Positions 9,729 to 19,819 are shown, numbered from the stretch's first letter. The stretch is 64,000 nt of DNA from Rhodococcus sp. 06-235-1A (GCF_002258785.1 NZ_NOYI01000021.1:310001-374000); one strand, 5' to 3'. Notes: generated by a model from the letters alone, not told the origin. Numbers and translations are program-made.

Positions 9729-10643
9729 GTGACGGTAGTTCTGCTCGACCCTGTTCGTCCCACCCAGGTTCCGGTCGACGCTGTCGAATTCCTGGGCGAG
9801 CCTGTGCAATTCACCGAAGAAGTGCCGGTACGAGTGCGCTGGCTGTTCTCGGGCACCGCTGCGTCCGATGCCGTCGATCCCGTTCTGGTGAGCACCGACC
9901 CGGCCAACCCCGAGGTTCAGGACCGGATCGCGCGCGGCGACCGTGTCATCGCCGCCGAGAAGCTCCCCGGTGACGACGTGATCGCGGCGGTGCACTTGAT
10001 GGACCGGTTGCACACCGTCGGTGGCTGGGAAGCGCAGCAGACCCACGAATCGCTGCGCGGTTACCTGCTGGAAGAAACGTACGAACTGCTCGACGCGATC
10101 GCCGCAGGGAACCTGAACGATCTGCGCGAGGAACTCGGAGACCTGTTGCTGCAGGTGCTGTTTCACTCCAGAATCGCTCAGAATGCATCCGAGAACGCGT
10201 TCGATATCGACGATGTCGCCGCGGGACTGGTTGCCAAACTGACCCACCGCAGCCCGCATCTCGGTCGCCAGGACGGTGGACCGATCGACATCGTCGAGCA
10301 GGAGCGAGCCTGGGAAGAGCAGAAGGCCTCGGAGAAGGCGCGGGGGTCCTGCATCGACGGTGTTGCGCTGTCGCAGCCGTCACTCGCCTTGGCGCAGAAA
10401 GTGATCGGACGAGCCACCAAGGCCGGGCTGCCCGACGAACTCGTTCCCGACGGCCTACGCGTCGTACACATCGGGGTCGACCATTCGCACGGTGGGGAGA
10501 GTGCCGAGGATGCGCTGCGGCGTCGGGTATTGGATTTCGCGGCCTTGATTCGTAACGCCGAGGCATCCGCTCGCAATGCAGGCATCGCGCCGGGAGAGAT
10601 GTCTGCGCTGGACTGGATCGAGCACTGGGGTTTGCGGGGCTGA
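9729..10643 (+). CDS. mazG: MazG-family nucleoside triphosphate pyrophosphohydrolase
   Basis: This enzyme hydrolyses (d)NTPs, often damaged ones, to the monophosphate and PPi. The 304-residue protein has about 100 N-terminal residues that lack the motif, as in the mycobacterial Rv1021 type. The MazG domain follows: LMDRLHTVGGWEAQQTHESL with the metal-binding EE..E helices LLEETYELLDAI and LREELGDLLLQVLFHSR. A partial second all-alpha repeat lies near the C-terminus. The start is GTG at 9729, directly after the mfd stop, so the pair is an operon. Confidence 0.92.
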   Translation: MTVVLLDPVRPTQVPVDAVEFLGEPVQFTEEVPVRVRWLFSGTAASDAVDPVLVSTDPANPEVQDRIARGDRVIAAEKLPGDDVIAAVHLMDRLHTVGGWEAQQTHESLRGYLLEETYELLDAIAAGNLNDLREELGDLLLQVLFHSRIAQNASENAFDIDDVAAGLVAKLTHRSPHLGRQDGGPIDIVEQERAWEEQKASEKARGSCIDGVALSQPSLALAQKVIGRATKAGLPDELVPDGLRVVHIGVDHSHGGESAEDALRRRVLDFAALIRNAEASARNAGIAPGEMSALDWIEHWGLRG

Positions 10644-10663
10644 ACTGGCTCCACCCGAACGCG

Positions 10664-10728
10664 TCAATGGACCGTTGCACCGCTCAGACGTATGCAGTGC
10701 GCCATCCACGCGGCGGGGGATTGCTCAG
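10664..10728. repeat. Intergenic repeat, copy 1 (family also at 11936-12052)
   Basis: The sequence from 10664 contains AATGGACC, then TTGCA, CGCTCAGACGTATGCA and GTGCGCCATC. The same order of blocks recurs twice between 11936 and 12052. The outer parts can pair imperfectly, so the element may form a hairpin. It lies after mazG and before a small membrane-protein gene. Confidence 0.6.
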
Positions 10729-10786
10729 ATCTCTCGAGTAGCGCTACTCATGTGCGCGTGGCGTCTGGTCGGCCAGGCTATCGGTC

Positions 10787-11137
10787 ATGACAACGAACCT
10801 AATTGAACGCGAAGCCGAGAAGACATGGACCGGCGGTTGGACGGCACTCGGTGGCGTGCTGATGTTGGTGGCGGGCTTCGCCACCTACTCGGCTATCAGT
10901 AGCCCCGTACTGACCGCGGTACTGATGGGGCACGACTACGAAATGGCGGACTACATCAGTGCCCGTCTCGTTACGGGGTTCGCGGTGCTCACGTGGTTCG
11001 CCAGCTTCATCACCTCGGTACTCGGGATGCGGCGAGCCGGCATCGGCCGATCGGTATTCGGTTGGTTGGTGATTCTGGCGCTCGTGTTGCTCGGTCCGAT
11101 CCTGTTGTTCTGTGCCGGGCTTGCTCTCACCCCGTGA
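10787..11137 (+). CDS. Small membrane protein of unknown function
   Basis: This 116-residue protein has three predicted transmembrane segments: about residues 20-42 (ALGGVLMLVAGFATYSAISS), 63-82 (LVTGFAVLTWFASFITSVLG) and 92-114 (FGWLVILALVLLGPILLFCA). A basic loop MRRAGIGRS lies between the last two. The start is ATG at 10787 with no clear Shine-Dalgarno sequence. It sits alone between copies of an intergenic repeat. I do not recognise a family. Confidence 0.6.
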   Translation: MTTNLIEREAEKTWTGGWTALGGVLMLVAGFATYSAISSPVLTAVLMGHDYEMADYISARLVTGFAVLTWFASFITSVLGMRRAGIGRSVFGWLVILALVLLGPILLFCAGLALTP

Positions 11138-11216
11138 ACACCTGTCCGGCTGCCTTCGGGATCAATGTGAGTTTCAGTCGCTCAGAATGCAACAAAGCCG
11201 CATTGATCCGGACCGG

Positions 11217-11858
11217 CTACCTGCGCCAGAACAAGTGATGCGTGACGCCGCTGCTGCTGGGGACGACGTCGTGCTCGAATCTGTCGTTCAACTCGTCGGG
11301 GGAGTCCCACAGCTTCAGGCCCGATCCGAACTCGATGGGCGCGACGGCGATGTGCAAGGTGTCGACGAGATCGGCGTCGAGGAATTCTCGAATGCTGGTG
11401 ACGCCACCGCCGAGTCGCACGTCCTTACCGTCCGCGGCCTCCTTTGCCTGCTTCAGCACCTCGGCGGGCTCCCCGTCGACGAAGTGAAACGTGGTGTCGG
11501 AGAGCATGATCGATGGTCGCTCGTGGTGAGTGAGGACAAAGACGGGTGTGTGGAACGGCGGCTCGTCACCCCACCAGCCCTGCCATTCGTGGTCGGTCCA
11601 CGGTCCGCGCTGGGGTCCGAACTTGTGCCGGCCCATGATCTCGGCACCGATGTTGTTGGAGAAGTCGCGGGCGAGGTAGTCGTCGAGCCCGCGGCTACCG
11701 TCGGAATCGGCGTTCCCCGGGAAGCTGGAGGTGGCAAAGAACCACGCCATCAGGCTTGCGTGGTCCAGTCCGAACGGGCTCTCGAAGCTCTGGTCGACCC
11801 CAGCAGCAATCCCATCGCTCGAAATGGTGAAGTTCTGTACCCGAACCAGCTGTCCCAT
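11217..11858 (-). CDS. RibD-C/dihydrofolate-reductase-like protein
   Basis: This 213-residue protein is of the DHFR-like superfamily (RibD C-terminal-like proteins), probably an NADPH-dependent reductase of unknown substrate. Supporting features are the start MGQLVRVQNFTISSDGIAAG, the segment GAEIMGRHKFGPQRGPW (the loop that reads MGRxT/KF in this family), PVFVLTHHERPSI, DVRLGGGVTSIREFL (nucleotide-binding glycines) and the closing HIAVAPIEFGSGLKLW. The ATG at 11858 is the expected start. The frame remains open to 12041, but that extension translates the intergenic repeat and is rejected. Confidence 0.82.
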   Translation of the reverse strand: MGQLVRVQNFTISSDGIAAGVDQSFESPFGLDHASLMAWFFATSSFPGNADSDGSRGLDDYLARDFSNNIGAEIMGRHKFGPQRGPWTDHEWQGWWGDEPPFHTPVFVLTHHERPSIMLSDTTFHFVDGEPAEVLKQAKEAADGKDVRLGGGVTSIREFLDADLVDTLHIAVAPIEFGSGLKLWDSPDELNDRFEHDVVPSSSGVTHHLFWRR

Positions 11859-11935
11859 GTGTGCTCCCGGAGTCGATGACGATGACGTACGACGTATGGA
11901 CCGAGCCGACTGTACAAACTCACCGCCCGCCTGTG

Positions 11936-12052
11936 TCAATGGACCCTTGCAGCGGTCAGACGTATGCAGTGCGCCATCGACGCAGGCCGGGGTCGTGCGT
12001 GAATGAACCATTGCAGCGGTCAGACGTATGCAAGGGTCCATTGCCGCGGGCG
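11936..12052. repeat. Intergenic repeat, copies 2 and 3 in tandem
   Basis: Copy 2 (11936-11989) and copy 3 (12001-12042) share AATG(G/A)ACC, TTGCAGCGGTCAGACGTATGCA and downstream blocks with the copy at 10664. In copy 3 the arms AATGAACCATTGCA and TGCAAGGGTCCATT are inverted repeats matching at 12 of 14 positions around a loop holding GCGGTCAGACGTA. The pair lies between the DHFR-like gene and efeB. Confidence 0.65.
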
Positions 12053-12062
12053 GGGGACAGGC

Positions 12063-13313
12063 CTACTCGAACAGCGTCGAACCCCAGTATTTCGATTCTC
12101 CGACGCCGGGTGGGCAGGCGAATACCGCCGATCCGACGTGTTGGATGTATTCGTTCAGTGCGTCCTTGCGGGAGAGGGCCAGTTGCATCGGGACGAACTG
12201 GGTCAGTGGGTCGCGGCAGTAGGCGATGAAGAACAGTCCGGCGTCGAGGTGGCCGAAGCCGTCGGAGCCGTCGGTGAAGTTGTATCCCCGACGCAGGATC
12301 TGGATTCCACCGAGTTCCTCTTTCGACGCCAGACGCACATGAGCAGCCTTGTCGATGAAGGTGCCCTCGGGGCCTTGGGATTCGAAGTCGAGTGCGTCGA
12401 ATTCGTCCTTCTGGCCGAGTGGCGCTCCGGTTCCCTTGCTGCGCCCGATCACTCGCTCTTGTTCCTTGAGCGTGGTGCGGTCCCAGGATTCGATCAACAT
12501 GCGGATACGACGCGCCACGAGGTAGGAGCCACCGGCCATCCACTCTTGATCGTCCTCGGACGCAACCCACACGTTCTCGTCCAGCAACGACGGATCCTCG
12601 GCCTTCAGGTTCGCCGTTCCGTCCTTGAAGCCGAACAGGTTTCGCGGCGTTGCCTGGGCGGTGGACGTGGACGAGGTGCGTCCGAATCCGAGTTGCGACC
12701 ACTTCACCGACACCGTGCCGAAACCGACGCGTGCGAGGTTGCGGATGGCGTGCACGGCAACCTGCGGGTCGTCGGCGCAGGCCTGGATGCAGAGGTCGCC
12801 GCCGGAGCGTCGTGGATCGAGGTTGTCGGCCGGGAAGTGCTGCAGATCGGCAAGTGACGCAGGTCGTTTCGAGGCCAGATCGAAGCGATCGAACAGACTC
12901 GGACCGAAACCGATCGTCAACGTCAGCGACGACGCGCTCAGGCCGAGAGCCTCGCCGGTGTCCGCGGGCGGGTTGTACTGGCCACCGTCCACGGCACCAC
13001 CGTCGAACGTCTCCTCACCCTTGGTGAGGCGTTCGGCCATCAGGGTCCACTTCTTCAGCAGCGCAACGAAATCCTCACGAGAATCGGTGGTGATGTCGAA
13101 GGCGACGAAGTGCATGCGATCCTGCGCGGGGGTGACGATTCCGGCCTGGTGGTCTCCACGGAACTCGACGATGTCCGATGTGGGTGCCTCGGCACCCGAC
13201 GCCGTCGTATGTCCTGCGATAGCTCCGACTCCGACGAGCGCAGCACCGGTCCCGACGGCACCGAAGAGGCGCCGCCGGGAGATGCGTCCAGAATTACTGT
13301 CCGGCAACGACAC
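12063..13313 (-). CDS. efeB: Dyp-type haem peroxidase / deferrochelatase EfeB, Tat-exported
   Basis: EfeB is the exported haem protein of the EfeUOB ferrous-iron uptake system. It is thought to oxidise Fe(II) or strip iron from haem. The 416-residue product has a twin-arginine signal (ISRRRLFGAVGTGAALVGVG), the Dyp signature LFGFKDGTAN with the distal Asp, and the probable proximal His in AAHVRLAS. It also has the C-terminal GFGHLDAGLFFIAYCRDP segment. The start at 13313 overlaps the efeO 3' end by 20 bp, so it is the last gene of efeUOB. A tandem intergenic repeat follows. Confidence 0.94.
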   Translation of the reverse strand: MSLPDSNSGRISRRRLFGAVGTGAALVGVGAIAGHTTASGAEAPTSDIVEFRGDHQAGIVTPAQDRMHFVAFDITTDSREDFVALLKKWTLMAERLTKGEETFDGGAVDGGQYNPPADTGEALGLSASSLTLTIGFGPSLFDRFDLASKRPASLADLQHFPADNLDPRRSGGDLCIQACADDPQVAVHAIRNLARVGFGTVSVKWSQLGFGRTSSTSTAQATPRNLFGFKDGTANLKAEDPSLLDENVWVASEDDQEWMAGGSYLVARRIRMLIESWDRTTLKEQERVIGRSKGTGAPLGQKDEFDALDFESQGPEGTFIDKAAHVRLASKEELGGIQILRRGYNFTDGSDGFGHLDAGLFFIAYCRDPLTQFVPMQLALSRKDALNEYIQHVGSAVFACPPGVGESKYWGSTLFE

Positions 13314-14433
13314 CCTGCACCTGGCTCACTTCGGCAGACAATGCGTCGATCTTGTTCGAGAGTTCCTGACGCTGCGGTTCGGTCACGGTGTCGTAGAAGA
13401 CGAAGCCGTCGCCGCTGCGGTACTTGGCCAATTCGGCGTCGAGTTCTGCGTAACGGGCGTCGATGGCGGTACCGAGATCGGCATTGCGCTCGTCGAGGAT
13501 GGGGCGCACGGCAGCAATGGCCGCCTGCGAGCCGTCGACGTTGGCCTGGAAGTCCCACAGGTCGGTGTGGGAGAAGAAGTCCTCTTCACCGCTGATCTTG
13601 GTCTTGGCGACCTCGTCGAGCAATCCTTGTGCGCCACCGGCCACCTGAATGGGGTCGATGGTGAAGTCGTCGGCCTTGATCTTGTCGGCGAGTTCGGTGA
13701 TGTCGGCCTGCAGCTGATCGGCCATCGCGTTCGTATCGGGCTGAAGTCCCTGCGTCCACAGGTCCTTCTCGATGCGGTGGAATCCGGTCCACTCCGCACC
13801 GGGCTCGACATCGGGCTCCCGGAGGTCGATGCGAGGGTCGAGATCGTCGGGGAAGCTTTCGGCGACGGGCTCGATGCGCTCGTAATAGCTACGTGCAATG
13901 GGGAACTGGGCCTTGGCGGCGTTGACGTCTCCGCTCTTCACGGCCGTCACGAACGAAGCCGTGGTGTCCTGAAGGGCATCGATCTGGCTGACGACGTAGC
14001 GCTTGTAGCCGGCGGCGGCCTCGGTGAGGAGGCCGTTCTCGTCGGCGGTGCGGACGGAGTCGCCGGTGACGACGTAATCGGCGCGGATGCCGTCGCCCAC
14101 CATGCCTGCCTTGCAGGCGGTTTGGTATGTGCCGGGGTCGGGCAGGGCGACGATGAGCTGACGCGTCAGCCCGGGTCCGATGTTCTCGACCTCGCCCATG
14201 ACGCGGTCACCCTCGCCGTAGACGTAGAACTCGGTGACCTTGCTGCCGTTGTTGGTGATCTGGAACGTCGAGTTTCCGGTGGTGCCCTCGGATGCGCCGA
14301 CGTCGCAGGAGGAGTCGGTTGCGGTGACGGCGATATCGCCCGACGCGGCCTCGGTAGAGGACTTCTCCGTACATCCGGCCAGAGCCATCGGCAGAACCGC
14401 GACCGCGGCCAGGGCGTAGGTGGAACGACGCAT
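13294..14433 (-). CDS. efeO: Iron-uptake lipoprotein EfeO (cupredoxin plus M75 domain)
   Basis: EfeO is the extracytoplasmic partner of EfeU and EfeB. The 379-residue protein begins with a lipoprotein signal ending LPMALAGC. An N-terminal cupredoxin-like domain follows (about residues 30-130, TATDSSCDVGASEG to DPGTYQTACKAGM), then an M75/imelysin-type helical domain with the metal-binding HxxE motif in GFHRIEKDLW. The ATG at 14433 was chosen because it creates the lipobox. The same frame is open much further upstream, but that part is the antisense frame of efeU. It lies 14 bp after efeU. Confidence 0.93.
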   Translation of the reverse strand: MRRSTYALAAVAVLPMALAGCTEKSSTEAASGDIAVTATDSSCDVGASEGTTGNSTFQITNNGSKVTEFYVYGEGDRVMGEVENIGPGLTRQLIVALPDPGTYQTACKAGMVGDGIRADYVVTGDSVRTADENGLLTEAAAGYKRYVVSQIDALQDTTASFVTAVKSGDVNAAKAQFPIARSYYERIEPVAESFPDDLDPRIDLREPDVEPGAEWTGFHRIEKDLWTQGLQPDTNAMADQLQADITELADKIKADDFTIDPIQVAGGAQGLLDEVAKTKISGEEDFFSHTDLWDFQANVDGSQAAIAAVRPILDERNADLGTAIDARYAELDAELAKYRSGDGFVFYDTVTEPQRQELSNKIDALSAEVSQVQGVVAGQ

Positions 14434-14447
14434 GTTGGTGGTGCCTT

Positions 14448-15335
14448 TCAGGAGGATTGCAGAGCAGGCTCGGGCGTCGCGGGAACGCGGGCCGGGCGGA
14501 GGAAGAGGTAGAGCACGATCAGGATGTAGAGCACCCACGCGACGGCTTGGAAGACAGTGGGTTCGGGGCGGAAGTTGAAGATGCCGCCGAGCACGGTGCC
14601 GTACCAGCTCGAAGCGTCGAAGTGAGCGCTGATGTCGAAGGCGACAGCGCTGCCACCGGGCAGAACTCCGCCGATCTGCAGCGCGCGGATGCCGTAGGCG
14701 AGGATTCCGGCGGCGACGACGATGAGGAAGATGCCGGTGTACTTGAAGAACACGGCAAAGTTGATGCGCACCGCGCCGAAGTACAAGAACACCGTCAGCA
14801 CGGCAGCGACGACGATGCCGAGGAGCAGACCGAGCAGTGGCCAGAGGCTGCCGTTGGTGTTCTCGGCGTAACCGACCATGAGTAGCGCAGTTTCGACGCC
14901 TTCGCGGCCGACAGCGAAGAACGACAGCGTCAGCACTGCAGCGGGCCCGACGGTCAGCGCCTTCTCCATGTTCGCCCGCAGTTCGCCGGAGATGTTCTTC
15001 GCGGCGGTGCGCATCCAGAGGACCATCGCCGTCACGATGACCACGGCCACGAGCGATGCCGCGCCCGCGATGATTTCGGCGGTCAATCCGGTGACGGTGG
15101 ACGTGCCGTAGTGGATGACGAAGAAGATTGCGGCCACCATCGCAACGGCGAGACCTACGCCCAGCCACACCCATTTGAGAGCATCGCGTCGTTCTGCTTT
15201 GACGAGGAAGGCGACGAGAATCATCACCACGATGCCGGTCTCGAGACCCTCGCGCAGACCGATCAAGCCGCTGCCGAACATCTGGGTGGCGATCGACGGC
15301 GCTGACCCTGCGGCGGCGAGAACGGACACGGGCAC
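14448..15335 (-). CDS. efeU: FTR1-type iron permease EfeU
   Basis: EfeU is the inner-membrane iron channel of EfeUOB. The 295-residue protein has seven predicted transmembrane segments and the two iron-binding REGLE-type motifs of the FTR1 family: LREGLET (about residue 28) and the variant GREGVET (about residue 150). Two in-frame GTG codons are possible, at 15335 and 15329. AGGAG upstream is better spaced for 15329 (293 residues). As first gene of the operon it follows a candidate iron-regulator box at 15379-15393. Confidence 0.94.
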   Translation of the reverse strand: MPVSVLAAAGSAPSIATQMFGSGLIGLREGLETGIVVMILVAFLVKAERRDALKWVWLGVGLAVAMVAAIFFVIHYGTSTVTGLTAEIIAGAASLVAVVIVTAMVLWMRTAAKNISGELRANMEKALTVGPAAVLTLSFFAVGREGVETALLMVGYAENTNGSLWPLLGLLLGIVVAAVLTVFLYFGAVRINFAVFFKYTGIFLIVVAAGILAYGIRALQIGGVLPGGSAVAFDISAHFDASSWYGTVLGGIFNFRPEPTVFQAVAWVLYILIVLYLFLRPARVPATPEPALQSS

Positions 15336-15378
15336 TTCTCCTGTTTTGCAACGAACATTGGTACGCCTTCCCTCTCAA

Positions 15379-15393
15379 AGGGTAGGCGACCCT
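15379..15393. promoter_or_regulatory. Candidate IdeR/DtxR iron box upstream of efeUOB
   Basis: AGGGTAGGCGACCCT is an interrupted palindrome. It matches 12 of the 15 central positions of the IdeR/DtxR consensus TTAGGTTAGGCTAACCTAA as I remember it. It lies 44-58 bp before the efeU start at 15335, where a repressor would block transcription when iron is plentiful. The assignment rests on this match and on the iron-uptake context. Confidence 0.5.
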
Positions 15394-15506
15394 CATGCGT
15401 GAAGGTTGACAGAAACATACACCCTGCAATGCCGGCCGAATGCACGTTGAACTGGGGTTTTATGGGTCTTTAGCTTTCTATTACCTTGCGTGTGCAGGAT
15501 GGAGAG

Positions 15507-16229
15507 GTGATCTCTCGAATCTGCGTGCTCGCCACGGCGTCGGCACTCCTCGCGCTCACGGCATGCGGCAGTGGCGCGCCGAAGCGTGAGATCCCGGACG
15601 GCATCCCGCCCGGACCGGGCACAGAGGTGCCGGTCATCGACTTCAACGCGCCCGGGCGGACGGCCGATCTTCTGCTCGCCTGGGCCGAACCGCAGACCGA
15701 GGCGCTGGGCATCTCGGTGACGGCGCTGGCGTCGTACGGGCACGCCGCCGCGATCATGACCGAGACCGACGCAGACTGCGGAATTGCGTGGACGACGCTC
15801 GCGGGCATCGGCTACATCGAGAGTCGGCACGGCACCTACCAGGGGTCGTCCGTGCAGCCCGACGGTCTCGTCGCACCCCCGATTCGAGGAATCCCACTCG
15901 ACGGCGGGCCGGGCGTCGCCGAAATCCCGGACACCGACGGCGGGGTCATGGACGGTGATGCCCAGTTCGACCGCGCGATGGGTCCCATGCAGTTCATCCC
16001 GGAGACGTGGAAGAAATGGGGCGTCGACGCCAACGGCGACGGCATCGCAGATCCGGACAACATCGACGATGCGGCGTTGACCGCGGCCCGCTATCTGTGC
16101 GCCCGCGGCGGCGATCTGCGGACCGCGCAGGGCTGGGAGACGGCGTTGATGGCCTACAACCTGTCGGGTCAGTATCTCCGCGACGTGCGCGATCGGGCGG
16201 CCGCGTACTCCGTGGGCACCAGGCCGTAG
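15507..16229 (+). CDS. lpqU: Lytic-transglycosylase-like lipoprotein (LpqU type)
   Basis: This 240-residue exported protein probably acts on peptidoglycan. It starts with a lipoprotein signal, VISRICVLATASALLALTAC. The transglycosylase-like domain contains the putative catalytic Glu in AGIGYIESRHGTYQG, then FDRAMGPMQFIPETWKKWG and AARYLCARGGDL, typical of the SLT fold. A calcium-loop-like DANGDGIADPDNIDD lies between them. GTG at 15507 is preferred because AGGA lies 7 bp upstream and the signal peptide then starts correctly; TTG at 15486 is also open. Position next to eno matches Rv1022. Confidence 0.88.
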   Translation: MISRICVLATASALLALTACGSGAPKREIPDGIPPGPGTEVPVIDFNAPGRTADLLLAWAEPQTEALGISVTALASYGHAAAIMTETDADCGIAWTTLAGIGYIESRHGTYQGSSVQPDGLVAPPIRGIPLDGGPGVAEIPDTDGGVMDGDAQFDRAMGPMQFIPETWKKWGVDANGDGIADPDNIDDAALTAARYLCARGGDLRTAQGWETALMAYNLSGQYLRDVRDRAAAYSVGTRP

Positions 16230-17603
<1,374 letters not shown>

Positions 17604-17637
17604 CAAACAGGTACGTATTGCACGAAGTGGAGAGTGA

Positions 17638-18351
17638 ATGATGGCACGGCGCGGCAGGTCCGGGACCAGTCCAGGTGGACGTGATCCCCGACCCCGCGGC
17701 CGCACCTCTTCTTCGAGCAGGTCCAAGGCCGGAGGCGCTTCTCGCGACGAGAACGCTTCCGGCCGGCAGGCCACTCCGCCGGAACCGTCGGAGCAGATGC
17801 GCGACGCGGTGGTCGGCGGCAAGGCGGCTCCGCGGCGTGTGGGGGCCCGTAGGCCCAAGATGCCCGAGCGGACGTTCTTCGGTCTGTCCACCGGGCGGGC
17901 CGTCATTCTCGGTGTTGTGGTGTGCGCGCTGGCGTTGACGCTGGCGATGCCGCTGCGCACCTACTTCTCGCAGCGCAGCGAACTCGAGTCCGTGTTGGCC
18001 GAGCGGCAGGCGTTGGAGAACGACGTGCGCGATCTCCAGACGGAGAAATCTCAGCTCGACGAGCCGTCCCGCATCGCCGCCCGCGCCCGTGAACGTCTGC
18101 GCTTCGTGATGCCGGGGGAGACGCCGTATCAGGTGCAGCTGCCCGGCGACTACGGAAAGACTCCGGAGCAACTCGCGGCAGACAACGCGCCGACGGGGCC
18201 CTGGTACTCCGACCTGTGGAACACCGCGGTGCAGCCGCAGGGGTCGAACGAGCCAGCGGAGCCGACGTCCGCGCCCATGCCCGTCGTACAGCCAGAACCC
18301 GCACCGGCCGTGCCGCCGGTGCCAGAATCAGAAGGAGGACCGGTCGGGTGA
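17638..18351 (+). CDS. FtsB/DivIC-family septum formation initiator
   Basis: This bitopic division protein (237 residues) is expected to work with FtsL and FtsQ at the septum. Its basic Ser/Arg-rich cytoplasmic N-terminus (about 80 residues) precedes one transmembrane helix (about 86-106, RAVILGVVVCALALTLAMPL). An extracytoplasmic coiled coil follows (RSELESVLAERQALENDVRDLQTEKSQLD), and the tail is Pro-rich. The ARERLRFVMPGETPY motif after the coil is typical of the family. The stop overlaps the next start (GTGA). The Rv1024 position is conserved. Confidence 0.9.
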   Translation: MMARRGRSGTSPGGRDPRPRGRTSSSSRSKAGGASRDENASGRQATPPEPSEQMRDAVVGGKAAPRRVGARRPKMPERTFFGLSTGRAVILGVVVCALALTLAMPLRTYFSQRSELESVLAERQALENDVRDLQTEKSQLDEPSRIAARARERLRFVMPGETPYQVQLPGDYGKTPEQLAADNAPTGPWYSDLWNTAVQPQGSNEPAEPTSAPMPVVQPEPAPAVPPVPESEGGPVG

Positions 18352-18878
18352 ATTCCTCGGCAGTCTCGCAGGAAGATCTCGATGCGGTCGCAGCGCAGCT
18401 CGGACGTGAACCGCGTGGCGTACTCGAGATCGCATATCGATCTCCGGACGGCAGGCCGGGCGTGGTGAAAACCTCCCCCAAGCTGCCCGACGGTACGCCG
18501 TTCCCTACTCTGTTCTATCTCACGGATCCGCGGCTGACGGCCGAGGCGAGTCGGCAGGAATCGGCCGGGGTGATGCGGGAGATGACCGAGCGTCTCGGTA
18601 CGGATCCCGAACTGGCTGCGGCATACCTGCGCGCCCATCGGTCCTATCTGGCCGAGCGTGACGAGATCGAATCTCTCGGAACGGATTTCACCGGCGGCGG
18701 CATGCCCGATCGCGTCAAATGCTTGCACGTCTTGATCGCCCATTCGTTGGCCAAGGGCCCGGGCGTCAACCCGCTGGGTGATGAGTCGGTGGCCCTTGCC
18801 GCCGAGAACTCGTTGCGCGGCAAAGCTATTCCGGCCGATTGGCCGACAATCGAAGAACTACGTGCGGAGAAACAATGA
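18348..18878 (+). CDS. DUF501-family protein
   Basis: This 176-residue protein of unknown function is conserved between the FtsB-like gene and ppx in actinobacteria (Rv1025 equivalent). It contains the conserved RSPDGRPGVVKTSPKLPDGTPFPTLFYLTDPRL block and a GGGMPDRVKCLHVLIAHSLAKGPGVNPLGDE block with an invariant Cys and two His residues that could bind metal. The GTG at 18348 has GAAGGAGG upstream and overlaps the previous stop. Its own stop overlaps the ppx ATG, so the three genes are translationally coupled. Confidence 0.9.
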   Translation: MNSSAVSQEDLDAVAAQLGREPRGVLEIAYRSPDGRPGVVKTSPKLPDGTPFPTLFYLTDPRLTAEASRQESAGVMREMTERLGTDPELAAAYLRAHRSYLAERDEIESLGTDFTGGGMPDRVKCLHVLIAHSLAKGPGVNPLGDESVALAAENSLRGKAIPADWPTIEELRAEKQ

Positions 18879-19819
18879 CCAGGGTTGCAGCAATCGATTG
18901 CGGCACCAACTCGATCCGCCTGCTCGTCGCCGACAACAACGGTAAGTCCCTTGCCGACGTCGCCCGCGAGATGCGCGTCGTGCGACTCGGTCAAGGCGTC
19001 GACGCCACCGGAGCATTCGTGCCCGAGGCCATCGAACGCACCCGCGTGGCATTGGTCGAGTACGCGGAGATCATTCGTAAGACCGGGGTCACCGCAGTGC
19101 GCATGGTCGCCACCTCGGCCACCCGGGATGCGTCGAATCGAGAGGACTTCTTCTCGATGGTGCGTGACGTACTGGGCAAAGTCATTCCTGGTGCCGAGGC
19201 CGAAGTGATCACCGGAGACGAAGAGGCTCGGTTGTCCTTCGCCGGTGCAGTCGGTGAACTCGACGCTGCTGCAGGCCCTTTCCTGGTCGTCGATCTGGGT
19301 GGCGGTTCTACCGAGCTCGTACTGGGCGACGCCAAAGGCGTCAAGGCGGCGTTCTCGGCGAACATCGGCTGCGTCCGTCTGACCGAACGATTCCTGCATT
19401 CGGACCCTCCCACCGCGGACGAGATCAACGGCGCGCGCGAGTACGCCCGCGAGAAGTTGGCGGAGGCGTTCGAGGAAGTGCCGATCGGCGACGCGTCGAG
19501 TTGGGTCGGGGTAGCCGGCACGATGACGACCATCGCCGCCATCGCCAAGGAACTGCCCGAGTACGACGCCGACGCGGTGCATCTTTCGCGAGTGCCCTTC
19601 GATCAGCTCTTCGAGGTCTGTGAGCGACTGATCGGCATGACGCACACGCAGCGAAGTGCGTTGGGCCCCATGCATCCAGGGCGGGTCGATGTGATCGGCG
19701 GCGGTGCAATTGTGTGCAGTGTGTTGGCCGAGGAGTTCGAGCGACGCGGTGCCGTGAGCTCGTTGACGGTCAGTGAGCACGACATCCTCGACGGCATCGC
19801 GATGTCGATCAAGATCTGA
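18875..19819 (+). CDS. ppx: Ppx/GppA-family exopolyphosphatase
   Basis: This 314-residue enzyme belongs to the ASKHA fold and degrades polyphosphate and/or pppGpp. It begins MTRVAAIDCGTNSIRLLVAD (phosphate-1 loop). It continues with VRMVATSATRDASNREDF, then VITGDEEARLSFAGAVG and the second loop LVVDLGGGSTELVLG, and ends with the His-containing segment SEHDILDGIAMS. The ATG at 18875 overlaps the DUF501 stop by four bases. It is the short, single-module form (Rv1026 type). Confidence 0.93.
   Translation: MTRVAAIDCGTNSIRLLVADNNGKSLADVAREMRVVRLGQGVDATGAFVPEAIERTRVALVEYAEIIRKTGVTAVRMVATSATRDASNREDFFSMVRDVLGKVIPGAEAEVITGDEEARLSFAGAVGELDAAAGPFLVVDLGGGSTELVLGDAKGVKAAFSANIGCVRLTERFLHSDPPTADEINGAREYAREKLAEAFEEVPIGDASSWVGVAGTMTTIAAIAKELPEYDADAVHLSRVPFDQLFEVCERLIGMTHTQRSALGPMHPGRVDVIGGGAIVCSVLAEEFERRGAVSSLTVSEHDILDGIAMSIKI

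Noticed and set aside
11859..12041. N-terminal extension of the DHFR-like protein (ALHTSDRCKGPLTQ peptide)
   Set aside because: The peptide is a translation of the intergenic repeat and reappears wherever the repeat lies in an open frame.
12625..14511. 628-codon plus-strand frame
   Set aside because: It is antisense to efeB and efeO.
14434..15429. N-terminal extension of efeO giving a 711-residue protein
   Set aside because: The extension runs antiparallel-frame through efeU. The lipoprotein start at 14433 explains efeO fully.
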